DNA from: Saposhnikovia divaricata
Taxonomy: Eukaryota; Streptophyta; Magnoliopsida; Apiales; Apiaceae
DNA: 64,000 nt
Assembly (NCBI GenBank): GCA_036435485.1
Contig: CM071597.1
Span: forward strand, 176,062,147 to 176,126,146
Direction: 5' to 3'
Shown here: positions 19,841 to 32,158 of the stretch, in pieces
How positions within the stretch are numbered: position 1 is the stretch's first letter
How the letters are laid out: each line of letters opens with the position of its first letter
Position numbers and translations under genes: made by a program
The notes under the pieces: generated by a model
The model's database searches: none
The model's input: only the letters and a program-made list of their open reading frames with translations
What the model was told of the DNA's origin: nothing

Positions 19841-22800
19841 ATGGGGGTTAGTGCTAATTTCTGGGATTTACTTAAACCCTACGCTCGATTACAAGGCTTT
19901 GATTTCTTAAGAAGCAAAAGGGTCGCCATTGATTTGTCTTATTGGATTGTTCAACATGAGACTGCCATTAAAACCCATGTTCTTAATCCCCATCTTAGGC
20001 TCACCTTCTTTCGCACCATCAATCTTTTCTCAAGGGTATGTTCTTTCTTTCTTTCTTTTTTGTGTGTTTGTTCTATTTTCTTGATATTGTGTGTTTTATA
20101 TGCCTTTTTATTTTATATGACTGGGAATTTTTGTTTGTTTTGTAGTTTTGTGTGCCCGTTTCGAGGAAATTGATGTTATTGGTTTAAATGTTTGACTTTG
20201 ATGGTTTTTGTTAGGTGTATGAGCTTAATGTGTGTCTGTGTATGCTTTCAAAATTGGGTTTTGTTACTTAATATTGTCAATTTATAGCTTTATTGGGGTT
20301 TATGAGAAATGGGTTTTCAAATTTAAATTACTGTTTGGATTAATGGTTTCTTCTCGTTTGCCTTTTCTTTTCGAGAAAAAATTTAGGATGTGAAAATTAA
20401 TTTGGGTTCTAAGGAATTTTACTGGTTTATTATTGGGGTCTATGAGAAATGGGTTTTTGAATTTAAGATAATGTTTGGATTAGTTGGGATGTGCATTGTT
20501 GTTTTATTTTAGTTTGCTTATGAGCGATCTAAGATATGTGTGTTTGTTGGCCTTTGGTTTTGTGTGTCTTGGAGGTGGAAGTCAAAGGGATCAGGGATGC
20601 TAATATGTTGAGACATGTGATTTGCAGTTTGGAGCCTTCCCTGTTTTTGTAGTAGATGGAACCCCATCCCCGCTAAAATCTCAGGTGCGAATTGCCCGGT
20701 TCTTCCGAGGGTCAGGCATTGATATCTCAAGTGTGCCTGTGGCAGAAGAGGGTGTTTCAGTTGAAAGAAATCACAAGTTTATGAAGTGTGTTGAAGAGTG
20801 CATTGTAAGATAATTTTTTAACTGTTAATAATCCATGTGCTATACTGAAATTTAATTGTTTCAATGTTTTGCTAACCTTTCTTATATTCATATGATTGAT
20901 GTACACTATAGTATATTTAAATGCAAGAATAGAAATGAAATTCTGAATCAAGTGTATAACATGTTTTCGACCCAAAAATCTTGCCTGGATTGTTGATAAA
21001 AGTTGGACCAATATCAGTTTAACCCCCTTGTTGAACTTTAAATATAAAAAACATGCACACTTATGCAGCAGTTTCGGAAAAATTCATAAACAGAGGAAGA
21101 AGCATGGTTTTTATGTATTAGCAATCCTTATAAACCACATAGTTTTTCAGTGATTCCAATGGTGTGCTATACTTGATGCTATATCTATGTTATAGCACCA
21201 AAAACAAAATTCACCACTCCAATGATGTGTTAGAACTTGTGCTAAAATAGCACAATGCTATAATTTGTGCTATATATAGAACAAAATACAGTTGGAGCTA
21301 TATTTGCCAACTCATCAAAAAGTGCAAAAAGAGAGGAAAATAGATAAAGAATGTGCTTGAAAGTGTGGGGTGCTTGAAATTTAGTTGAATTTGTAAGCAA
21401 AAGTTTGGTGTATTTGGAATTTGTTAACTTTGAAAATTGAAACAAGATTTAGAACAATGCATTGGAGACATTGTGCTATCTTAGCACCAAAAATCACTGT
21501 TTGGTGCTAAATTATAGAAATAGCTCCATCTATATTTTTGGTGCTAAATTATAGCAATAGCTCCATCTATTTAGCACAACCATTGGACATGCTCTAAGTT
21601 GCATTCCTTTGTATGAATAGAGGTGGTTCTACATTGCGAAGAGGAGGGTCCCTGGATCCAACATTAACAGTTAACTCGGTAGTAATAATTTTATGATATT
21701 ATTTGTGATCCGTAATATTTTGTGGTGTTACATATTCTGCAATGGAAATGATAGCCAGTGATTTTTTCAGAATGGATCTAATGATCAGTACGATTCTGGG
21801 ACATTTATTATGACATAATGTTTTTAATTGTGTAGTAGTAATATCAATATCATAATGTGGTAAGATCTAATGCATTCGTGTTGAAACTTTTCCGGATCCA
21901 CCACTGTATGTGGAATCATAATAATAAACATTATGATCAAATCCACCACTGCATTTGAAATTTTAAGTTATAGCAATACAAGATAAAATCATTAGAGTTA
22001 TACCTTAAATATAAATAGTGAAATAATTACTTCTCATGTTAGCAAAAATGTGATTTCTTTTACTTATAGCATATTATGTTTATGTTTTATTAGGAGTTGA
22101 TTAAACTTCTTGGGATGCCTGTTTTAAAAGCGAAAGGAGAGGCGGAAGCTCTGTGTGCCCAGTTGAACAAAGAAGGTCATGTTGATGCTTGTATTACTGC
22201 TGATAGTGATGCATTTCTATTCGGGGCTGACTGTGTTATAAAATCCCTCAGGCCTAACACAAAAGTAAGTGCTTGGTCTGTGTTTTTCCTACTCTTTCAT
22301 CTCCCCATAGTTAAAGTTCATTGATAGTGCCAATCCATAAAATAATAGGAAAACTATGTTTGTAATATTTGGTAACATGTATCCTTACCATTAATATATA
22401 AACAACGAATGTGAAGGCGTGGCATCTCTGAGGCATATGGTTCTTGTTATGTACATCTATCACATCCTTGTATAGAATTTCTAATTATAAGCCTGTAGCT
22501 TTTTCGGAGATCAAATTTTCTGAATGAAAGGTTGAAACACTTTGGTTACGTTTCTTTCGGTTTTTTCCAAATGTCAGTATATTTCATGCATCTGTTCTCA
22601 GTTTTGCATCGTTGGGGCTTCTGCTATATTTTTGAATTTTCATTGAAGTTATTAATTGTTGCTTGTTGGTTTACTTGTCCTGTTTTTTTTTTTTGGGTAG
22701 GTTCACTTAAAAGAAATTGAAATAGTCAGGCACATGTTTTTCTCCACTTAGACTCAAACCCTCGACCTCTGGGGTGAGGGGTATCTGCTAGGTTACAACT

Positions 22801-24965
22801 TACAATGCTAGGAATTGGCTTGTGTGTTGAGGCGAGATGTGGTGTTCATGTGTCTTTTAGTTCACTTTTTAACCTTGTTGCTGGTTTAGGCTCCCTTTTC
22901 ATTGTTACTGTTTAGGCTCTAAGACATGAGTGTATAGTGCTTTAGGCCTTTAGTTTTGGAATTGATTTATGATGCTAATGTGTCCTAAAAACCTTTGCAG
23001 GAACCTTTCGAGTGCTACTATATGTCCGATATTGAAGCTGGTCTTGGCTTGAAGAGGAAACACTTGATAGCTATTTGTCTTCTAGTTGGAAATGACTATG
23101 ACTCAAATGGTGTGGAAGGGATTGGGCTTGAGACAGCACTTCGATTTGTCAAGTCTTTCAGTGAAGATGAGATTTTGAATAAGTAAGATTATGAAATGGC
23201 CATTGCTTTGCTTCTTTGAAAAAGATTAGTATCTTGTATGTTTACATAAATGTTGTTGTGCAGATTGCATGATATAGGCAAATCCAATAAAATACAGTTC
23301 GCAGATGATATTGGCTCCTTAGGTTGTTCTGTTCCCAGTTCAGATGAGAATGCAAGGAAGACAAAATGTCCTCCTCACTGCTCCCTATGTGGGCATCCAG
23401 GAAGCAAGAGAACACATCTTAAGTTTCCTTGTGAGTATTGTAAATTGGATACCGCGGAAGGCTGCATAGAAAAATCGGTGTCATTCAAATGTAACTGCAC
23501 CTCCTGTGATATGGTACATTTTTTACTTAATACTTTTGGTTACATTAGTAGTGTAGTTGGTAATATTACAAGATGTCAGACCCCAGAATTTTCTATGTAT
23601 CAAAATGTAACTGTTTTTCTGGCTGTTTTTTCTCAGCACTCTTCTTAATAATAACATGTAAGGTTTTTAAATGACAGGATAGGCAACAGAAGCAACAGAA
23701 GAAGAATGAAAATTGGGAAATAAAAGTTTGTGAAAAGATATCCAGGGAGCGGAATTTCCCAAATGAAAATATAATTGGAATATATCTTCTCAGCAACCAG
23801 GGAATCGGTGAAGGTTAGTTTGGTGGACTTTACAAGTCATGATGCTAAATTGGAATTTATAAAGAATTTCCGTAATTATTATCTTGGACAATTTTGTCGA
23901 TGTTCTACCAGAAGATTGGAGTTCATTACAGTGAATCTGTCAATATTGTTTCAAGCTTTGATATTTTGTCAACTTCATATTTAAGTGACTATGATATTCT
24001 GTTTTAAGTTTTGACTCTCCACTCAATGCTTGGATATTGTGTTGTTCCAAAGTGAAAGACATATACATCTTAAATGTGTAAAGATTTTTGTATGCCTCTG
24101 ATGTGGTTTAACCTAATACCAAGTTTCGTGGTTTTTATTTATGGTAGATGCTGGCCACAGTTTATGCTGGGACACGCCAAATGTAGAAATGCTGGTTGAT
24201 TTTTTGTATTATTATCAGAACTGGCAGCCTTCCTACACAAGGCAGAGGATGTTTCCAATGCTGTCCACTATTTTTATGAGAGAAATGGCGTCAAATCCAA
24301 CGGATAATTTGCTGTATGAACAATTTTTATTTGATTCTATCCACCGTGTGAAAATAAAGTTTGGACATCAGTTGTACGTTGTCAAATGGAAGAAAGCTAC
24401 ACCTCCAGCAGGCAATGCTGCCTATACAATTATATCTGAAGAGTGTGTTGCAGGCGAGCGTGGGAAATCTATTGAATGCATTCATATAGAAGATGAACCT
24501 GACATTCCAGAAGTTGAGTTTAGCAGTACTGATGAAGGCTCATTTATGCTAACTGATGAAGATATGGAGCTGGTTAGAGCGGCTTTTCCGGAAAAAGTTG
24601 ATCAATTCTTGAAAGAAAAGGTCGGACCCTTTTCCTAGTTATGCCACCCCTTCCCTTGTGCTATTAATGTCATTAAGTATATTTTTGTGATCTTACAGGA
24701 ACTCAAAGAGACAAAATCAGGAAGAAAAGAAACGGGGATAAGATTTAAGGGAACTCCGGAACATGCAACAGCAACATCATCAAAATCTGTTCAGCTCAGC
24801 ATAAAAGAATTTTATCGCGCATCCAAATTACAAAAGCAGGAAAAGTTGGAAGAGAACTCATCCAAGATTATGCAGGATAACAATGATTCTTCTTCCAAGA
24901 GAAAAACAGGTGCATCAAACAAGAACCTTTCGAAGTCTGCAAGGCGTCGGCTCCTTTTCGGCTAG
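19841..24965 (+). CDS. GEN1: GEN1 Holliday-junction resolvase / flap endonuclease-like (616 aa, eight exons)
   Basis: Nuclear XPG/Rad2-family nuclease that cuts Holliday junctions and flaps in recombination repair. Exons: 19841-20035, 20628-20804, 22094-22264, 23001-23182, 23264-23513, 23678-23813, 24148-24620, 24699-24965; all GT-AG, phases join exactly. The start MGVSANFWDLL is the family N-terminus; an in-frame GTG four codons upstream was not used. Catalytic acids are all present: D31, D75, E140, E142 (KGEAEAL), D161, D163 (DSDAFLFG) and D213 (LLVGNDYD). The helix-hairpin-helix region follows (EGIGLETALR). A Cys/His-rich stretch (CSLCGHPGSKRTH and onward) and a chromodomain-like segment (LYVVKWKK) are typical of plant GEN1. 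The tail KSARRRLLFG matches what I remember of Arabidopsis GEN1 (599 aa). Introns 2 and 3 contain repeats. Confidence 0.95.
21146..21594. mobile_element. MITE with degenerate inverted ends in GEN1 intron 2
   Basis: Left end CCAATGGTGTGCTATAC and right end GGTTGTGCTAAATAGATGGA (on the reverse strand, after GAGCATGTCCAAT) are related inverted repeats. The sequence GTGCTAAATTATAG recurs inside. The ends resemble PIF/Harbinger or hAT-type MITEs starting GAGCATGTCCAATGG. No clean target duplication was seen. Confidence 0.5.
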
Positions 24966-25390
24966 AATGAACATCAATATCTCACTGTATATTACTTTTG
25001 ATAATACCACCTTGTAATTATTTGTTCTTCTTGCTTTCTGTAAAGCAAAACAAGTTAGGGGTAGGCATTAATGTGCAAGTTTTTTTTGTAGTGTTGTGAT
25101 ATCAAGGTATTGAAAAACCCTGCTAACATGGTTTTTGTAGTGAGTTATAGGATTTAATTTTTTCTCATGTGATCACTCTTATGGACTATATCTGGTATGT
25201 ATGGGGTTTGATCGTTGATTGGAGCTGAAAGACCGCGGATCTTGTATGAATTTGTAGGTTGATTTGATAAAAACTGTCACATCAAACGTTAAGATGCAGG
25301 GCTCTATTTAGAACTCGATTAAATAGTTTAAACTGAATGCTACCGGATTAAAGATTTTAAGTTTGAAATCGGCTCCACTTTTAATTAGTA
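24966..25390. other. 3' flank of GEN1
   Basis: The GEN1 3' UTR probably ends within the first 150-300 bp (T-rich, with AATAATACC and TTGTAATTATTTG). No other gene is visible. Confidence 0.4.
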
Positions 25391-25725
25391 CTCCTTCTGT
25401 CCCAGCCGGTTCTTTATAGACGGCTGGGACACGAAGACCAAGGAATATAATTTAAATAGTGGGTGTAATAGTGTAGTAGTTGGTGTAATAGTGATTTTAT
25501 TGTTAAAATAAGTAAAGTAGTGGGTGTAATAGTGTAAAGTGTTGAAAAAGTAAAGTAAAGTAGTGGAGTAGTGGGTGTAATAGTGTAATGTGTTGAAAAA
25601 GTAGAGTGAAGTAATAGATGTAATAATGTATTTTATTGTTAAAAGTTACTATTTTTGGTATGTAAAGAAATGGGTGGGACGTCCCAAAATAGTAACTGTA
25701 AAGAATCCATTGGGACGGAGGGGGT
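25391..25725. mobile_element. Stowaway-like MITE
   Basis: Left end CTCCTTCTGTCCCAGCCGGT after TA, right end CATTGGGACGGAGGGGG, both variants of the CTCCCTCCGTCCC Stowaway terminus. The interior has repeated AGTAGTGGGTGTAATAGTG strings also seen, inverted, in the copies at 30806 and 52448. Non-autonomous; presumably mobilised by mariner-type transposases. Confidence 0.75.
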
Positions 25726-27681
25726 CCAACTCAATTTTGAAAGCTCAATTTTCATTTTTATTAATTGAACATTGAAGCTTTGAACCTTCTATATTCTATA
25801 ATAAACAATAAAAATACCGTCATATTAACACAGGTCATCATAAAATTCTGAATAATAATTATTCTAATAATTGTTAAAAGAGAATAATGTTTCTGAGGTT
25901 ACCTCACGAAACTTACCCGAGGTTGTGCTAGTTTTAATATAATTTTTTAATGATAATTTTGTAATAATTGAACATTGCCCTCCTGTTTTATATTATTTTT
26001 CTTATAATCTCATGATTCTTACCTAAGATAATCTCAGGAAAAGCAAGCTCTTGTTAAAATTTCAAAAATATGATAAATTCGAATTAATTATATATACGAA
26101 ACATAAATTGATAAGAATAAGAAATTTGAGATACATCTCAAGCGAATACAGTATAAAAAAATATAAATTATTTTAACTACTTTTTATAATAATAATTGGT
26201 AACTTATAAATAATAAAAAAGATAAAAATTTCATCCATGCCTGTCATTCCAAATTGTGCTTGATTATTATCAGAGTAAAGGTTAGAGTATTTAATGACCC
26301 GAGTTCAACCAGCTCACCATTAGGAAAGCCGTTTAAAACTTTCCTCAACCCATCTAACTCGAGTGTGACTCGGACGAGTTCTTCCGGCAATATTTCCCAG
26401 CTCCGGCCATCACACCCAAACCAAACATGACCCAACTTCTTAATTTGTTTTTACCTCAACCTCCTCTTCCATTTACAGGGTATTAACACCTCTTACTCAT
26501 CTTTTCTTACATGCCATTTAAAAGTATTTTTATATATTTTTATTGTCTGTTGGTTTAGTTAATTAGTTGTTAGTTTAGTACATACTTTCACTGTTTGTGT
26601 TTTTATGGGTTCATAATTTGTATTCAGACTATACTCACCATTTTATGTTAATTTTGTGCTTCTTGCCTAAGGAGTTCACATTGCAAAATTATTGGTTTTG
26701 TAAGTATGTGATCCTTTTTACAATCTTTAGTTATGTCAGTATCCTTATGTTTGCATGCGATGTTGTATTGGTTTGAGGCAGTACCTTGTATGTATAATTG
26801 TTGGTTCTCTATAAAATAAAACACTTTTATGCAATGTTGATATTTTAATGCTACGATATGCGTGTAATAATTTCAACTCTGTTGTGCAAGTCTCTTGTGT
26901 AGTGCCCTTGCTTTGCGCTTCCAGTCAATTGCTCGATTGATGGAGTTACTATGCTTCTTAGAAAAAAAGATTCCGAGGATGAAAAAAATTATCACTAGGT
27001 TTAGGAGGCCTGCCAGGGTTCGAAATAATTTTTCGACTTCTATAAGAAAAAATTGGAGTTTGAGAAGAGAAATCTCTATTGATTGACAGCTAGCTGGGAC
27101 TGGAGCCTACACTAGCCGCTTGTTTTCCAAAACTAAGTCTAGGTGATAGAGAAATGTTATCGAACTTGTAATTTTATCAGAGCTAGCCTGTAAGCCTTTC
27201 CACAATTATTGAAAATTATTTACATTGACCTTCTTTTTCCCAGATTGGTGACGTAATTCTTTGACCATAATTGAAAATAGGGAAACATTCCTTGGAAATT
27301 TTGCAAGTGAAAAGGTATTATTTTATGTGAATCATTTACAAAGTTTTTGAAGAGTTCAATCTATCTTTTTTACAGATATAGAAGGCTATACATCACACTT
27401 CTAGAATTGGATATGATATTTCATCTTTTTATTTTTTTATTTGTAGATTAAGCACTAGGTCCATCACTTTTTTCCGATATCTAAAAAAGGAGGTCCATCT
27501 TTGAACAGCTAGGAAATGACATGATGTTCCTCGTTAAGGATAAAGATTTTCTACTGTGTGGGCATAATGAGAACTATAAAGGTTGTCTTCTTGCTTCGAC
27601 AAGCAGATGGCGAAGGAAGCAGGAACAGGTAAATTACTACTACTAAGTTAATTGTGTAGGACTCCACAAAACCCAACAATA
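25726..27681. other. intergenic DNA; no supported gene
   Basis: Short open frames near 26244-26435 (-), 26427 (+) and 26895-27086 (+) lack homologues I recognise. A MAKEAGTG frame followed by GTAAAT at 27607-27630 could be a first exon, but no downstream exon was found. The right part may include the decayed LTR of the Copia remnant. Confidence 0.35.
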
Positions 27682-28009
27682 TAGCACTTGATGTATGATC
27701 GCATCTTCACCGCACTCTTGTAAATTTAGTAACACCTCATACTTAAATCAACAAATTTGCTTGATTCATTGAACCAAGGACTTTATTCATGGACAAAGTA
27801 CCATTGCTAATGAACTCTCTTGTAAAGTGATAAAGTGATAAAGTGATATCTCTACTATATATGCTCTAACCTAGCATGAAGCACATGAGTCTTTGCAACA
27901 TGAACGATTCTCTGACTATCGCTATACACAAACACTATTTGCCTATTTCTTGTCCCTGCTCCTCAATAAAATAATTCACCTAAATTATCTCTTTACTAGC
28001 TTTAGAGAT

Positions 28010-28011
<2 letters not shown>

Positions 28012-28053
<42 letters not shown>
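28012..28053. repeat. (TA)n microsatellite, left flank of MITE
   Basis: About 42 bp of pure TA repeats directly before the MITE. Confidence 0.9.
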
Positions 28054-28056
<3 letters not shown>

Positions 28057-28229
28057 CATGAGAACACATATTAACATGAGAATAGTGAGAACATAATTGT
28101 TCTGCAGCAGAACAATACAAAAATAAAAATGTGTAAAATATACAGAACAAATTGTTCTGCACTTTTTAAAGGAGTGCATAACAACATTCTCACTGTTCTC
28201 ACGTATAAATTGTTCTCACTTGAATCATG

Positions 28230-28232
<3 letters not shown>
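28054..28232. mobile_element. MITE sitting between two TA microsatellites
   Basis: A 179-bp segment with AACATGAGAACA at the left and TGTTCTCACTTGAATCATGCCC at the right. Internal inverted pairs are built on ATTGTTCTGC and GAGAACA. It has (TA)n on both sides (28012-28053, 28233-28262). The GAGAACA/TGTTCTC vocabulary links it to the larger element at 48960-49652, also between TA runs. This recalls Micron-type MITEs described from rice, which favour TA microsatellites. Confidence 0.6.

Positions 28233-28262
<30 letters not shown>
28233..28262. repeat. (TA)n microsatellite, right flank of MITE
   Basis: About 30 bp of TA repeats immediately after the MITE end. Confidence 0.9.
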
Positions 28263-28265
<3 letters not shown>

Positions 28266-29434
28266 TATTTATGTGGTTGAAAGAGCAACATTCTTTTGAA
28301 ATCAAGACATTCAACTAATTGTTGTGCCACCTAAAGTGATAAATCCCTTATTACTCTTTCTTGTATATAAACATCCATCCAAATCTGCTGTAAATAATAT
28401 CCTTTCAAGATAACATTGTTCTTACTAAAACATAACGCAATCGTGAAAGTACCTATAAAGTAGTGCAACACCGCTTAATTGCTTCCAAATGCTCTTTTTT
28501 AGGATTAGACATGAATCTGTTATTAACTCCCAATGCATGAGCAATGAGCAATGTCTGTTCTTGTACAAACCATAATATACATCAAACTGCAGATGCATAT
28601 TGAACTTTAACCATATATTTTGTCTTCATCTCTTTTAGGTGATTGCGTCTTTGTGGGATTAAAGTGAGTCACCAGTATTGTACTTCTTGTTGTCATCGGA
28701 AACATTGAACTTCTTTAACAATTTTCCAGGTTACTTCATGATAATTTCTAAGTGCTTTCAGATTTATCCATATTTCTGCTCCTACTATGTATCTATTTTG
28801 ATGCACCCGTATCCTTCATTTCAAACTTCTCAGACATCTGTCACGTCTCTTTAACATGTTAATTTCGCTCAGGCTTGATCATGCTATACGTACAACAACA
28901 ATATGATATAAGATGAGTCAAATTGTTCGAAGTAACAACAATGGTCCATAGCACTTTCATGTGCCCATTCTTCATCAAAATGTTGTCAACATTCGAGTAC
29001 CATACAAGGTTTTTTATTTTGCAAACAAGGTTTTCTTTCCAAGCTACCTAAAAGCCTTTTGGTTGTACGATGTAGATGTCTTCCTCAAGATCATAATGCA
29101 AGAACACAATCTAAACATCTTGTTGCTCTAGGTGTAACTCCTCCTCAACAACCCTAATACTTAACACAATTATAGTAGTAGTCATCATGACAAACAAATA
29201 AAATATATGATAATAGTTGATACCTTTTTCTTGGGTTGATATCCACTGATCTGAATCATCGAGTTGAATTGCCTTTAAATAATATTGGGCTCTCCATCCC
29301 TGGTCAATAACATATAATATGCCGAAGGTGAAATTTTTTGTTTTTTGTAGCGGTCTCATAGTTTTGCTAGATCTCTTTCCTTAGCCTCTAGAGTACCCTG
29401 GAACTATCTCATCCTTTCACTTTTTCCTGCAAGA

Positions 29435-29498
29435 TCTTCTTTTGTTATATCTTCAAAAACTCTTTTTCTTCTTTTGTTATATCTTCAAAAACTCTTTT
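29435..29498. repeat. perfect 32-bp tandem duplication
   Basis: The unit beginning TCTTCTTTTGTTATATCTTC occurs twice head to tail (29435-29466, 29467-29498) without differences, inside the Copia remnant. It is recent relative to the decay around it. Confidence 0.95.
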
Positions 29499-29773
29499 TC
29501 TGGTGGTTCTTTTGTAAACTGTGAATCGACTGCAAACTTATTGTTATACATTGCATTCTCATTGAACTTAACATATCTGCTACTGATGAAGGGCGAGTCA
29601 CATAAGATATACTTCTTCGCTTTCTAAATCAATCTTGTCTCTTGTAGAATCGTTAACACACAGTCACACACATAGGAAACACATCCACAAACTTGGATGT
29701 GTGAAAGATCCTCACCACTCTTTTTAAGCCTCTTGTGTGAGATACGATGTTGTGATAACTCTTTGGCAACCTT

Positions 29774-30155
29774 GAGCCCGTTGGGCTAAGTTTCAAGCTG
29801 GGAGTTTAAAGTTATTTTTGACTTAAAGTTGAAAAATGTTTGTTTGTGTAATAAGTCAGAAAGTGACTTATTTAGCAAAAAAACAAAATTCAAAAACTTA
29901 CTTAAGTTAAAAAAATGGCATAAAGTTAGTAGTTGGTATAACGTAATTTTTTGAACAAATTATTTTATTTGATAAAAGTTAGTATCATCATTCAAATGGA
30001 TAATTTATCAAAGTTAAAATTACTTTTACATTTTTAATAACTCATATGTTATCCATAATACAGAACTGATATTGACTTTAAATTTTGCTTTTCATTTATC
30101 ACTTTAAGCCACATTAAGTCATAAGTAATTATTTTAAGTTTACCCAAACAAGCTC
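29774..30155. mobile_element. MITE with GAGCCCGTTGGG / GAGCTTGTTTGGG ends
   Basis: Left end GAGCCCGTTGGGCTAAGTTT, right end on the reverse strand GAGCTTGTTTGGGTAAACTT, with internal AAGTCA/TGACTT symmetry. About 380 bp and non-coding. The ends resemble common plant hAT/Harbinger-type MITEs; target duplication unclear. Confidence 0.55.
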
Positions 30156-30805
30156 ATTGCATGTATTCTCATACTCTTTGATGTAGGACAATGGGTCAAA
30201 AAGCTCGAAGAAAGTATTTTGGAGAAATGTAATATGCTTTTGAAGCCCATTAGTAGGATATATTTTAGAATAGGTTTATTTATATTGTTATTTATAATAT
30301 ATTTTTCAGAGTTTTATTTTAACTAGGAAATTAGATTATTATATAGAAGAGTTTAATCATTGTCATTCAACAATAATTATTATTATTGAAAATTGTATTG
30401 ACTTAAACCCTTAAATCCCCATCATTCCCCATCACATATGTTGAGCCACCTTTCCATAAAAAACCCACCAATCACCTTCATTTGCCGCCTAATGTCAACT
30501 GTGTTGACACCACCTTACATTCACCACTCCCAACAGTCCAACACTTACTACTCCCTGGGGAATTACTTTTTTCTGGCCCCATTTATTAATTTTTTGGTTA
30601 ATTTCCAGTAAAAATAGTAGATCCATGCGTATTTCTTTAACTTTTTGGCCCCACTTTTTTTTGTCCCGGTTAATTTCTAGTAAAAACCAATAGACGTAGG
30701 AGTATTTCTTCAACATTCTACTTTTTAGCTTTTAATTGTTTTCCTTTTGGGACATTCAATCAAAGAAATTAAAGTAATTATTTTTTTTTTCATAATAATA
30801 TTGTA
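30156..30805. other. intergenic DNA with copies of a 75-80 bp repeat
   Basis: At 30570-30720 two units of a repeat containing GGTTAATTTCCAGTAAAAA and TTTTTGGCCCCACTTTTTT lie head to tail. The same unit recurs at 33160-33380. No gene was recognised. Confidence 0.5.
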
Positions 30806-31108
30806 CTCTCTCCGTCCCTCTCATTTCTTTACAGTTACTATTTTGGGATGTCCCTCTCATTTCTTTACGTTACTATAAATAGTAAGTTTTTCCACTATTA
30901 CACCCACTACTTTCCCCCACTATCTCATATTTAATAATAAAAAACACTATTACACCCACTACTTTCCTCCACTATCTCAAATCTATTATTAAATATTGAT
31001 AGGTCCCACCACTTTACCCACTTTTCATCTAACTTTACTCATTTTTTATGTATTGTCTTGGTCTCCGTGTCCCCCTCTAATGTAAACAACTAAGGGGGAT
31101 AGAGGGAG
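30806..31108. mobile_element. Stowaway-like MITE
   Basis: TA target copies flank CTCTCTCCGTCCCTCTCATT at the left and GGGGGATAGAGGGAG at the right. The interior has ACACCCACTACTTTCC strings shared with the copy at 52448. About 303 bp, non-coding. Confidence 0.8.
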
Positions 31109-31839
31109 TATAATTTAACTTTATCAATCAGGTGGTAATTTTTTTTCCATGTTTTGTTTGACTTTGTAATTAGTTGCCCCTGTTATGATTATAAGTTGGT
31201 TCCCATTTGGCATTGTTGTTGTAGGCAACAAAAAGATCTTGTGGCATGTAAACACGTAAAAAATTGTGTGGTTAAACGAAGAAATAGCTTTTTTGAAAAG
31301 TTTTTTTGGTCTAAAAGCTGTTTTTAGAGAAAGAAAGTTAGGCTACCCATGTCTAAAGAAAATTTTTTTTTTTTTATCATTTATGGGAAGCAACTACATG
31401 TTTCGCTATCGAACCTCACAAAAATATTACTTTTTTATATAATTTCTCAAAACATGCACATATAAAAAATATTAATAAAAATATCTGATTTTGCAAGTGC
31501 ATTTTTTCTACCAGCATAGCACCCACAATTTTTAATAACAATCCCAAGTGAAGCCTTGATCCTATAAGATTTTGTGTAGGAATTAAATATATCATCTACG
31601 TTAAGTACATGTCATTACCTATTTTATTTATTTATTTTATTTAAAGGGGAGTAACATTAGAATTCTTATTGATTATATTAACTTAGTTTACCACCAAACC
31701 CGATTAATGAACTATGTATAGTCCAATACCTAAAACATTAAAGAAAACATTCTCACTCGGTTATCTGCATTACATGGCTTGATTAAAGAAAATTTGTTTA
31801 TTGTTTTTTTTACAAAGTTGAAAAAATCGAAAGCACTAA
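31109..31839. other. intergenic DNA without recognised features
   Basis: AT-rich, with T homopolymers near 31360. No coding signal, RNA gene or clear repeat end was found. Confidence 0.35.
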
Positions 31840-32158
31840 CAAGCTTCTAATCCGTGAATGCACGGGGTCTTTATTATTTTATAATTTATACATATATTTT
31901 AAATATTTAATATTAATTTAAGAAAATAGTACATGATAATATGTTTTGTTTGTGTTTTAAATATTAGTTTAACATGTTATTGGCAGGATTCGAACTCTAG
32001 TGTTTTAGATATTAAAATACTGAATATTATTTAATATTAGATCTAACGGTTTTTATCTATTTAATTTAAAAAGATCTAATGGTTATTGTTCTTTTGTTAG
32101 TTAACCAAACTACAAACTACAAAATATCTCAAGTTTGCTTATTGTATATTAGTATAGA
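31840..32158 (-). mobile_element. short degenerate Helitron
   Basis: On the minus strand it begins TCTATACTAATATACAATAAG after an A. It ends with a CCGTGCATTCACGG stem, a spacer and CTTGT, where CTAGT would be usual. Only 319 bp, so a heavily deleted non-autonomous copy. Confidence 0.65.

Larger units (their letters stand above)
27682..29770 (-). pseudogene. decayed Ty1/copia pol remnant
   Basis: On the minus strand, in order from 29770, broken pieces of Copia pol can be read. They are an integrase C-terminal part (FNENAMYNN near 29560), a linker (KAIQLDDSDQWIS near 29270), reverse transcriptase (FEQFDSSYIILLLYV near 28900, then KFEMKD), an RNase H/RT end (MYIMVCT near 28560, NNRFMSNPKKEH) and a last RNase H piece (VHVAKTHVLHAR near 27890). 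Stops and frameshifts separate them all. The MITE at 28054-28232 splits the RNase H part. A TGTTGGGTTTTGTGGAGTCC string ending near 27682 may be an LTR edge. Confidence 0.7.

Noticed and set aside
22690..22805. SINE-like stretch in GEN1 intron 3 (ACTCAAACCCTCGACCTC on the + strand)
   Set aside because: A B-box-like motif can be read on the reverse strand, but no A box, tail or target duplication was found.
26244..26435. 63-codon minus-strand frame MGHVWFGCDGRSWE
   Set aside because: No recognised family, no splice partners; length is within chance expectation.
27893..28179. Overlapping frames with Tyr-Ile repeats
   Set aside because: Created by the TA microsatellite beside the MITE.
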